Part shown: positions 18,825 to 27,370 of the stretch, in pieces
Position numbering within the stretch: the first letter of the stretch is position 1
How the letters are laid out: every line of letters begins with the position of its first letter
NCBI GenBank assembly: GCA_036897485.1
Contig: JAYMTF010001002.1
Location: forward strand, 1-27,370
Source of the DNA: Pelargonium nanum
Lineage: Eukaryota > Streptophyta > Magnoliopsida > Geraniales > Geraniaceae
Length of the DNA: 27,370 bases
Reading direction: 5' to 3'
Program-made: the position numbers and the translations under genes
The notes under the pieces: generated by a model
Databases searched by the model: none
The model's input: the letters and a program-made list of their open reading frames with translations, nothing else
Told to the model about the DNA's origin: nothing

Positions 18825-21005
18825 TCATGCAACACCCAACAATTTCTTTATATCCTTCTGCAGATAAGACCAAAACCACACAAGACTCCATTCAGCAATT
18901 AGAAAACCTACTTATTTTCTTCATGAAAATGAACAATTGAAGTTGCATTTAACATGGCGGATTTCGATTTTACCTCAATACTGAGAGGGGAAGTGGTGGG
19001 AGCATAGCGGTCAACAACTTCACCATCTTTGTTTATCAGGAACTTGGAAAAGTTCCACTTAATACCATCCCCAAAAAGCCCTCCCTTGCTTGACTTCAAG
19101 AACTTGTACAGTGGAGCAGCTTTGTCCCCATTCACATCAACCTATATTAGCACCAAAATTTTATGCTTAGAGATACATATAGCTCCTGTAACAACAAACA
19201 TCCTTCAAACATGCTAACAAGGGTTTCCATACTAGTTAGAAGAGTTGTATTAATGCAACCTTACTATTCAGACTAGTAATGGTCAGTAGTTTCAACAGCT
19301 TCTTCTCTTTTCTTACATCTTTATACAGGAGAAGTTTCTGATATAAAAGAGCTATCTTTACCTCATATGGGAACTACGACAATAATGTAAAATCCTACAT
19401 TCACTTCTATCAACGCAAATATCTCATAATTAATTTTTGAAGAGCCATAGTGGTTTATAAAGCAACTGAAAGGTAAAGATATTTTCAGCAAGAAGTATAA
19501 ACAAAACTTGTTCTTGCACAACAAGAGAATACCATGGAGTCCTAACCTTATCAAAGATGGGATACTCAGCTTTGAAGCGAGTACATGCGAATTCTACAAT
19601 CTGTTCATTAGTCCCTGGCTCCTGAGATCCAAACTGATTGCAAGGGAATGCCAAAATCTCCAAGCCTGCATCATGATAACGGATATCTTTAAAATCAAAA
19701 AGTGTGAAGAAGGGACTAATTCCCTTGATTATCACTACATAGCTGAAACAAACTGGGCAGGAGTATAAAAAGACATCTACTTGGTTCCCCAAATTAAAAG
19801 CCAAAGATATACTCCCATGCCAGAACAAATTTTTGTACAATCCATCTCAAATTTCTATTGATAAAACTGTAAAGGAGAGAAAATGTCGAAAAGCCAACCT
19901 TGATTTTTGTACTTCTCGTACAGCTGGCTCAGCTCCGTATAGTTCGAATTGGTCAAGCCACTGCATCAGAAAGAGAACAATAAGCTCCAATCCTACCCTT
20001 ATACTGTTATGTGAAAAGGAAAACATGGTTCTGTGGACCATAGATGATATTTTCTGAAAGTGAGTCATGGGCATCCTGTGTAGAGTCAGCTTGACATGCT
20101 GTTCTTCATGAACAAAAGAAACTAGACTCTAAGCTTGGGATACTGCCAAGATAACACAAACATAAACTATAAACAATTGCTGTGCCAGATTGTTCACATA
20201 GCCCCTTGAGGCAACTGTAATGGTTCGATGTTTGCAATGAAAGTACACACTTCAGTACTACTATTATATGCAAGTAGCATGCAATCAAGTACACCACAGC
20301 TACAAAATCAGAGAATGAGAAAGGCCGGACACTAAATAAACTGCTACTTTAGTCTGAATTGGGGGCAGAGAAGCTAGGGCTTTCAGTGGTTTCTGTGTTG
20401 AGAGGCACGAACAAAAAGTTGAGAAACAGTGACATACCATTGAGATGCAACGTTAACAATCAAGAGAACCTTTCCTTTATACTGGCCAAGATTAACATCA
20501 TTTCCTCTGGCATCCTGAAACATGAAACTTACACTTCACATCTGAAGAATAATAATAATTATGGAGTGTAACTTTTTCGTCTTTTATTTCCCCTCACTTT
20601 CCCAGGAACCAAACAAGAATTCTTGCACACAAATTAAATTAATCAAAGCACATCCAAAACCCCATTTCTTAACTTACAAAACCCACAAAATAAAAACCGA
20701 AAATTCAAAAAATTGGAAAACTAAGACAATACAATCAAATTGAACCATAGACCTAAAAGAGGTCAAACCTTAACAGTGAAGTCGTAGATTGATTGGGGAC
20801 TGGATTGGCTGGCCATTGTACGATCCGATCTAAAAGTAAACAACTTCCTAGGAATGCGCGATGAACTGAAAAACCCTCCGATTCGAGAAGAAGCTAACAG
20901 TGTTTGCTTCGGACTTGATGAGAACAGTTTCTCCGACAAACGAGAAGCAGATAAGGCGGCGGCGAGGTTTCTTCGGTGTATAGCACGAATCGAAGAACAG
21001 AGCAT
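18825..21005 (-). CDS. GPX6: Thioredoxin-dependent glutathione peroxidase, organelle-type presequence
   Basis: Plant GPX proteins reduce lipid and hydrogen peroxides using thioredoxin. Exons in order of translation: 21005-20769, 20514-20438, 19960-19899, 19665-19547, 19141-18974 and 18857-18825. All have GT-AG junctions and correct phases; 696 nt, 231 aa. Family blocks are present: NVASQCGLT with peroxidatic Cys105 (Cys, not selenocysteine), [11 protein letters not shown] with Cys134, [11 protein letters not shown] with the likely resolving Cys153, and KWNFSKFLI with the catalytic Trp/Asn. The protein ends [10 protein letters not shown]. Residues 1-63 are rich in Ser, Arg and Leu, have almost no acidic residues (one Asp, one Glu), and look like a mitochondrial or plastid presequence. 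A second Met (20816-20814) begins [16 protein letters not shown], a natural start for the mature or cytosolic form. By sequence this is closest to GPX6. The six-exon pattern is typical of plant GPX genes. Confidence 0.95.
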
Positions 21006-21028
21006 GGAAGTTTCAGAAAACAGAGCAG

Positions 21029-21038
21029 TTCAATTTAT
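21029..21038 (-). promoter_or_regulatory. Possible TATA box close to the GPX start
   Basis: On the - strand CTATAAATTG reads across 21038-21029, only about 25 nt before the first ATG at 21005. A second AT-rich candidate, CATATATATCC, lies near 21080-21070. Use of the nearer box would start transcription at or after the first ATG and favour the internal Met. Use of the farther box would give a short leader and the long protein. Inference only. Confidence 0.3.
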
Positions 21039-21099
21039 AGTCTCTGCGTTTTGTACTGTAGCATGGTGTGGATATATATGCATCGCGGAGATGCTGAGT

Positions 21100-21133
21100 A
21101 CACGTGGCCAAACATGGACCAAGTGTCACGTCA
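21100..21133. promoter_or_regulatory. Two ACGT-core bZIP/bHLH elements upstream of GPX
   Basis: ACACGTGGC at 21100-21108 is a G-box and an ABRE-type match; TGTCACGTCA at 21124-21133, read on the other strand as TGACGTGACA, is an as-1/C-box-like element. They lie about 95-130 nt upstream of the GPX start codon. Paired ACGT elements are typical of ABA- and stress-responsive promoters, which fits a peroxidase gene. Regulation is inferred, not shown. Confidence 0.5.
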
Positions 21134-21139
21134 TAAATG

Positions 21140-22500
21140 ATCTTAATGGACGATTCAGATCATGGTGTTGACTTTTTGTAAGGTAATTGAATGGTGGTGG
21201 TGATGGGAAGTGGGGACTAGTGTGAACATGGAGAAATTGGTCATCTGAAAATCGAAATAATTATACAAAATGACGTGCTCAAATAATATATTGGTGATTT
21301 GAATAAATCACAAAGCACAACGTGTGCAATATGTCTACTAAATCGGGCGTTCTGCGCCAAAAATTTATGAAAGGATGATGGTATCATATACATTGGGTTG
21401 TTATTCGTTAATAATTTTAAACTACGAAAATATAAAAAAATATTAACTACAAAGAATGCCACATCATTTTTTAATAGAAAAATTTGTACAAAATTTGAAA
21501 CATTTAGTATTTTTCATTGTCAAATGGGAGGTTTGTAATTTTGTGTGGTTGGCTTTGTCAGCATCACATTTGCAGTTTCTAGAACAATAAAGATGACCAT
21601 TCTTTAATTCAAATGGAATGGGAATGGAATAGTTAACTTATATAGCAAGGCAGCTGGAAATGTAGAACAAAATTTCAATCCAATTTGATTTTGTCTGCAT
21701 TTCACTTCTCAAAACACTACGTACGTACACAATTTGATTTGTATATTTCTATATTCACAATATGAGTATAATAACAATAATAATAATAAAAAAAATCAGA
21801 GAAAACAACTCTTTGTTAATTTTTTTAATCTTTCTCAAACACGTACATAATAAAAAGTATAACGTAAGAAATATTTGACTTAATCTAAACCGTTAGTAAA
21901 ATAATAACAACTCGTTAAATTCTTTTATCACAAATGATGGATTGAGAGTTTGCCTACTCCGTACTCATCTTTCAAGTGAAGATTTGGAGTTTTTGATAAT
22001 CGACTAGTTAAATGGATAAGATGAGAGCTTCAACTAAGTGTAGAGAATTGTGAATAATTATTTGGCCATCCTGTAGTTGTTGTCTAATGTGGTCTCACAA
22101 ACCAAACTTAATAAATAATAAAATTTAAGGAACAAAGTAGGTTATAAAAGTAAAGTGACTTTTAAGAAAAAAATTAAGGACCATTTTGACTTTTATTCAT
22201 TATAATATATGAACAAATTTAGAATATATGTAATATAAGAAGAATTTTATTAGAATAAAGTCTTTAATGGTGTGTTTGTGTGTCAACATTTCATTTCAAA
22301 CGTTCGATTTGAGCAATTGATCTTCGAAAACTACAAAATTAATGACATGGGCTGAAATGACACATTGTTTTGCATCATTATCATTGTAGGCAACAAGATC
22401 TTAATTATTGTAATGCAATGCCGGAAGGACCAACGAAATTCGCAAGGTTCTCACCATCTGGTCTTATGGTCTTCTATTCATACGATTCACATTGTTTCAC
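21140..22500. other. AT-rich intergenic region between GPX and HMA5
   Basis: No coding exon supported. The sequence is AT-rich with an AAT run near 21770-21790 and ACGTACGTAC near 21720. Around 22268-22330 the words TGTGTTTGTGTGTCAACATTTC resemble the beginning of a small DNA element, but I could not find a matching end. Confidence 0.5.
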
Positions 22501-22502
22501 AT

Positions 22503-22611
22503 TGAGTACTGTTTTGTTTATATATTTTTTGAGCACAACGTTAAATTTCATATATGATTTTCTAACTAGTATCTTTATTTTACAAAAAATATATAAACAA
22601 AACAGTACTCA
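22503..22611. repeat. Perfect 29-bp inverted repeat with 51-nt loop
   Basis: The arm at 22503-22531 is the exact reverse complement of the arm at 22583-22611. The arms start TGAGTACTGTTTTG and end CAAAACAGTACTCA at the outer side. The hairpin lies about 300 nt downstream of the HMA5 stop codon, possibly in the 3' UTR or just beyond it. It encodes nothing. Likely readings are a MITE remnant or a hairpin that could be a small-RNA source; neither is shown. Confidence 0.85.
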
Positions 22612-22904
22612 TTTTAAGTCTAATGAAATACATGTATAAACTACCACAAAACTTTTGTACAATAGGTGCCAAGCAAATAACAATTGGATACCAGCAAACA
22701 TAACTCTACACACAATATCATCTTCAACCCTCCATTGTTCTTATTGCTTCCATGTCTTATTCCTAAATTCCCAAACAAACTTCACTCTTATCCACATATA
22801 AACAAAACTGAATCACCAGACTGTCACTTTTTTCGGTATAAACCACGAGGTTCTTGAGTGGGCCTGCAAACTCGTGGTCGACAGATTTAACCAAACCATC
22901 ACTT

Positions 22905-25900
22905 TCACTGAACCGTTATTCCACGTATCTCAAGATTATCCAACTTCTTGGGTCTCTTGTAATACTTCAACAACAGAGAGCAACAAACTACACTGACTGA
23001 TGAGGCTGCCATTGCTGCTCCAGCCACCCATGGAGGTAGCCGGAATCCGGTGGACGGGAAAAGAGCTCCTGCAGCTATTGGAATGCCAAGAACATTATAA
23101 CCAAACGCCCAAATGTAGTTCATGCGAATCCGAGCAAAGGTTTTCCTGGAAAGGTCTATGGCTGTTATCACATCTTCCAAGTTGCTCTTCATCAGAACAA
23201 TATCAGCTGCCTCAATCGCAATGTCTGTGCCTGCTCCGATCGCCATTCCAACATCTGCTGCCACGAGCGCCGGCGAGTCATTGATACCATCTCCTACCAT
23301 TGCCACAACATGTCCTGAAGCCTGCAGTGAATGACACAAAATGATCAATTAAACTATCAGCTTGGGGGCGTGTTAGAATATAAAACTAATATTGAACCTT
23401 CAACTATCAGGTTAAGGTTTTAGTTGAGATAATTCTTTACATAGTATTAGAGCATTGGTGACAAAAGGTCCCGCTTAAGTTTTTAGTTGAGATGATTCTT
23501 TACAGAGCAAAACATGACAATGCGAAAGCATGTAACTTTGTTCACAAAACTACCTACCTGCAAGTCCTTTACTTTCTCTGCTTTGTGCTCTGGTTTGGCT
23601 TCTGCGATGACAGTTTCAATCCCGACTTCCTTTGCAATTGAATTGGCCGTTCCCCAATTATCACCGGTCACCATGATGCTCCGGACGTTCATTGACTTGA
23701 GAATGGATATGACTTCACGAGCACCTGGTTTCAGTGGATCAGATACGGCTATAACACCAGTCATTTCACCATCAATACACACCAAAATCCCGGTTTGTGC
23801 CATTGCTTCGGTTTCTGCTAACATGTCTTCAGCATCAAATGGGATAGAGATGTTCTGGTCCAACATCAAGCTCTTGTTTCCTACAATCACTTCCCTGTTC
23901 CGAACAATGGCCTTCACACCATGGCCAGTAATGGACTCAAAGTTTTGCGCTTCTGGCCAAAGCGGGTTCTCTTCATCCTCTCGGAATTTCTTTGCATACT
24001 CAACAACAGCCTTTCCTAGTGGGTGTTCACTATTAGCCTGATACAGATTCATACCAAGCAAACACTTCATTAACCTATGTTCCTAAAACCAATGATTGAA
24101 GCAACTTCAAACAATTTCACTTACCTCAGCTGCAGCAACGAGTTCGTAGAACTCACCAAGTACCACATTCTTCAAGAGCCTTGTATTGACAACCACAGGT
24201 TTCCCAATTGTAAGAGTTCCCGTCTTGTCAAACACGATACAGTTAACCTATACAAGATCATTGGCCAATCCATACAACATCAAGTCTAAGAATGTAAAGA
24301 GGCTTACTCGCACGCAAAGAGCGTAAGTTAAATTTATGTGCTAACCTTATGTGCACTCTCTAATGCTTGGCCTCCTTTAATCAGTACACCTTGAGACGCA
24401 CCCACCCCAGTACCAACCATAACAGCAGTAGGTGTTGCAAGGCCAAGAGCACAAGGGCATGCTATAACCATCACAGAGATTCCAAACTGAAGTGCCAGCT
24501 GAAAGCTGTCCATGGAACTTGGTATCCAAGACTCCGGGTAGCCATGGAACTTTCCAGCCAAAAACCATGCCAGCCATGTCGAAAACGAAAGGATTATGAC
24601 CTGCAAAAGATGGCTTTTAGGGGATGTGACAAAATTCAACAGGGGATTGAGCAATTTCATTACTCTATCTATACTTACCAAAGGCACAAAGTACTTTGAA
24701 ATGCGATCAGCAAACTTTTGTACAGGAGCTTTGGCCATCTGAGCTGATTCAACAAGCCGAACAATCTGTGAAAGAGCGCTCTCTGATCCAACCCGTGTTG
24801 CCTTAATATGCAACACTCCATTCTCATTCACAGTGCCTCCAATCACAGTATCACCCTTCCTCTTTGCAGCTGGTCTTGCCTCTCCTGTTATCATGCTCTC
24901 ATTGACGTGGCTTTGTCCCCAAATGACGAAACCATCTGAAGCTACTTTTGCACCCGGGATAACTTTGATCACATCATTTTTCTGTATCAGCCGACTATCA
25001 ATTTCTTGTTCATTGATTACATTACCCTCACTGTCAAGAGTTAACAATGTGGCTGTCTCAGGTGCAAGGTCCATAAGCTTGGCAATTGCTGCAGATGTCT
25101 TTCCCTTTGCCAAAACCTCTAGATACTTCCCCAGTAGAATAAAAGAGATGAGCATTGAGCTAGTCTCAAAGAAATCTGTTCCCATGAAACTCTCAGAAGT
25201 AGCAGCTCGCAAAACAGAATATACCGAATAGAAATAGGCTGCATTTGTTCCCAAAGCTATCAAAACATCCATATTAGCAGAACCATGGCGCAAAGCTTTG
25301 TAGGAACCCGTGTAGAATCGCCTTCCTATAATGAACTGCACCGGCGTGGACAGCACCCACCTCAAAATCTCTCCTACAGTCAGCATATTCACCACTTTGG
25401 TATCGAGACCATGTTTAATACCAGGAATATACATAAAGACCATGGAGGTTAAGAAAACTGGAATTGTGAAAACCAAACTCCACAAAAAGGATCTATAGTA
25501 CTGCTTAATTTCTTCCCTTCTGTGACTCTCTCTTCCTCCTCCTCCTTCGGGATATATCATTGCCTTAAACCGCCCTGACCCGGTTGATTCAATTACTTGG
25601 ATAAAATTTCTAGGTCCAGTCACATCTGGTTTGTAAGACAGAGAGAATTTGTTGACAGTGGGATCTATGTCTATACCTTGTACACCTGGGAGGGCTTGAA
25701 GAGAATTTTCAATCATTCTCATAGAATGATCTGTCGTTATGCCATCAACCTTAAGCAGTATCTTGCTCATGTCTTCTCCTGTACTAATCAGTATGGCTTC
25801 AAATCCAGTGTCTTCCACAGCTTCCAGTATCTGGTTGTAGCTCACAATCTTTGGATCGTAATGAACTTCTGCTTCTTCAGTTGCTAAGGCCACTTGGGCT

Positions 25901-27370
25901 TTTTGCACGCCGTGAATCACTTGCAGAGCGGACTCAACTGTTGAGGAACAAGAAGTGCATGTCATTCCTTTTATGCGTATCCGGCATACTTGAGTTGATC
26001 TCTCATTCATCTCATCTTCCAGCAATGTGGCTTGGAAACCCACATCTTCGATAGTCTCGCGAATTGTCTCTGCCTACAAAATTTATGATAATGATAGAGT
26101 TTAATTTGAATTTGTGCAACTACAAATGCTATATCTAGAAGAATTAAAGAAGTTCAATTTGGCTACTGACTTGTGACCAACTCAAGTTGCTATAGCTAAG
26201 TTATGCTTGATGATCATGTAAGCAAATGCTCAGACTTGTTCAGTGAGCTTGAGTTCAAAAGTCAGGCCCAAAGTTTGGGCCGAGCCTATCAAAATTCAAG
26301 ATTTAACAATCATAAAGATTGTGATTTTGTTCTATGAAGAGTAATTGCATACAATTGTTGCTTGTTTTGGTCAGGATTGACTAGTGAATCTTAACAAATT
26401 GATAACTACTGGATTATGAAGCCATTACTGCACCACCAATCTATATGGTTCATTTGTTACCTTTCAGCTAGTTTTGTGATTCATGGGAAGAGTTATGTGA
26501 TTTGTATGGAATCTACTATTCATAAGCTAAGCCATTCACATCTCAGCCATGAGTTTGTACACAACTGTGCTGAGATAGATCACTAGCAACCTATATGATG
26601 GGCACAGTCCTATCTTCTCAACGTACTCGTGTTTGATACATGGCACTGATCTTCATATACATGTTGAACTCTTTACTTTACGTGTTCCCCAAATTTGAAT
26701 TGATTAAACGTGTTTCCCACTTAAAAATCCAATGACGAGCATAAGTTTAAATTATATGCACTAACATAGCAAATATGATTTATCATTCATTACCATTGAA
26801 TATATTCTCAGCATATTGTGTCTATAACTTGATAAAAATGTGCGTCGATGTACACGTGTTGTGGTATTAAAAAAAATGAATCATATCACAGTACGAGACA
26901 CCTATGAATGTGAAATGACAAATCATTTTATGTGCACAGAGCAACTTTACTCGAAACAGCTAAACTAGTGAGAGTAAATTTGTTCACAATAAAGGGTTGA
27001 ATGACACACCGGATGAATTGCAAGAAGAAAGACAAAGATTTACACTGAAAGAAAACAAAAATCGATAAAATCTGGCAAAAATTTGATAAACCTTTTTTGT
27101 TCACTAAAAAACAAATCGACATGAGAAAATACAGACAAAACAAAGATTGATGTATCATATACACACACAAAATTCCAAAAACTGAACACCACCAAACACC
27201 CAATAAAAGAAACAATTTCAATTCAACGCCTCATATTAAGCAAACCCAGAAAAAAGGATGGAGTTTTAATTACGTACGTTAACGAAGGTGGGGTAGAAGA
27301 TTATCTGAGCCCGGTTGTTGAGGACGTCGACGGCGGGTTTCCGGCTTCCGGGAAGGCACTTCACAGCCTT
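22905..27370 (-). CDS. HMA5: Copper-exporting P1B-type ATPase, HMA5 type (5' end cut by window edge)
   Basis: HMA5 pumps Cu(I) out of the cytosol and is needed for root copper tolerance and loading (established for Arabidopsis and rice). Visible exons in order of translation: 27370-27278 (partial), 26073-24679, 24600-24346, 24247-24125, 24037-23558 and 23321-22905; GT-AG, all phase 0, 920 residues plus TGA. Seen in order: the second half of the first metal-binding domain; a second one with GMTCTSC (Cys70, Cys73); a third lacking CxxC; the A-domain motif SMITGEA; the membrane metal site [11 protein letters not shown] (Cys544, Cys546); the phosphorylated Asp588 in DKTGT; the SEHPLG motif (His627); MVTGDN; and [10 protein letters not shown]. 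Eight membrane segments are recognisable. About 60-80 N-terminal residues are missing off the right edge. The intron at 26074-27277 splits the first metal-binding domain. Confidence 0.95.
24601..24678 (-). other. HMA5: Short stop-free intron in HMA5
   Basis: The intron starts GTAAGT and ends TTGCAG. It is 78 nt (26 codons) with no stop in the coding frame. Removing it joins SKYFVPL to VIILSFSTW, the family sequence at the entry to membrane segment 5. Keeping it would insert 26 residues beginning [14 protein letters not shown] and still give a full reading frame. Confidence 0.85.
25579..25767 (-). other. HMA5: Degenerate third metal-binding-like domain in HMA5
   Basis: After the second HMA domain comes a ferredoxin-like repeat starting [19 protein letters not shown] and running to NFIQVIES. 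The CxxC metal site of a true HMA domain is replaced by ITTDHS, so it should not bind copper. From memory, plant HMA5 proteins commonly carry such a non-binding third repeat, so this is a family trait and not decay. Confidence 0.65.
26074..27277 (-). other. First HMA5 intron
   Basis: A 1204-nt AT-rich intron from GTACGTA (donor, 27277) to TTTGTAG (acceptor, 26074). A small palindrome, GGCCCAAA-G-TTTGGGCC, lies at 26265-26281. I see no exon, tRNA or clear transposon ends in it; the longest open frames are low-complexity hydrophobic translations. Confidence 0.7.

Noticed and set aside
22268..22460. Possible second MITE similar to the one at 8675
   Set aside because: The start TGTGTTTGTGTG is only loosely similar and no matching inverted end or target duplication was found.
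23514..24041. 175-residue open frame on the + strand opposite HMA5
   Set aside because: It lies exactly antisense to the conserved HMA5 exon at 23558-24037 and has no domain of its own; long antisense frames are common opposite GC-richer exons.
24833..25231. 132-residue + strand open frame
   Set aside because: Antisense to the large HMA5 exon whose - strand translation carries the ATPase motifs; no independent evidence.
26265..26281. GGCCCAAA-G-TTTGGGCC palindrome in the HMA5 intron
   Set aside because: GGCCCA can be a TCP-type site, but in mid-intron with no other support it is likely a trace of an old repeat.
26928..27221. 97-residue - strand open frame in the first HMA5 intron
   Set aside because: Low-complexity Phe/Leu-rich translation; it ends before the donor of the real exon, and homologous exons join cleanly without it.

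Overview
The window looks like nuclear DNA of a eudicot plant, probably a woody rosid. AT-rich introns follow the GT-AG rule, and the four genes belong to plant-type families. I could not identify the species from sequence alone. The regions between genes and the larger introns are AT-rich and carry microsatellites, a small DNA-transposon-like insertion and short local duplications. There are no bacterial-style operons, CRISPR arrays or tRNA genes that I could see.

Layout, left to right. (1) About 500-12261, + strand: the 3' part of a KDM5/JARID1-type histone H3K4 demethylase gene, the plant JMJ17 type. I placed 27 intact coding exons from 762 onward, covering the C5HC2 zinc finger, the long PLU-1 region and two PHD fingers. 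The exon before them (503-641) has two apparent -1 frameshifts. The catalytic JmjN/JmjC part lies off the left edge. (2) 14109-17408, + strand: a complete five-exon AT-hook (AHL) nuclear protein of 337 aa with two AT-hooks and one PPC/DUF296 domain, preceded by a long CT-rich leader. (3) 18825-21005, - strand: a complete six-exon thioredoxin-dependent glutathione peroxidase of 231 aa with an organelle-type presequence, closest by sequence to GPX6. (4) 22905-27370, - strand: a heavy-metal P1B-type ATPase of the HMA5 copper-exporter type, complete at the 3' end and cut by the right edge inside its first metal-binding domain (920 aa visible). JMJ17 and AHL run rightward and GPX and HMA5 run leftward, so AHL and GPX converge.

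The genes do not form one pathway: two act on chromatin, one detoxifies peroxides and one moves copper. From memory, the same set sits together on Arabidopsis chromosome 1 (HMA5, GPX8, AHL5/AHL12 and JMJ17 at about At1g63440-At1g63490), so this is most likely a conserved microsynteny block. The GPX here looks like GPX6 in sequence although it occupies the GPX8 position.

I see no convincing novel biological system. The observations most worth checking are the damaged JMJ17 exon with a nearby lost zinc ligand, a perfect 29-bp inverted repeat downstream of HMA5, a 270-bp MITE with a TTAT duplication in a JMJ17 intron, a stop-free 78-nt intron in HMA5, and a telo-box palindrome in the AHL leader.
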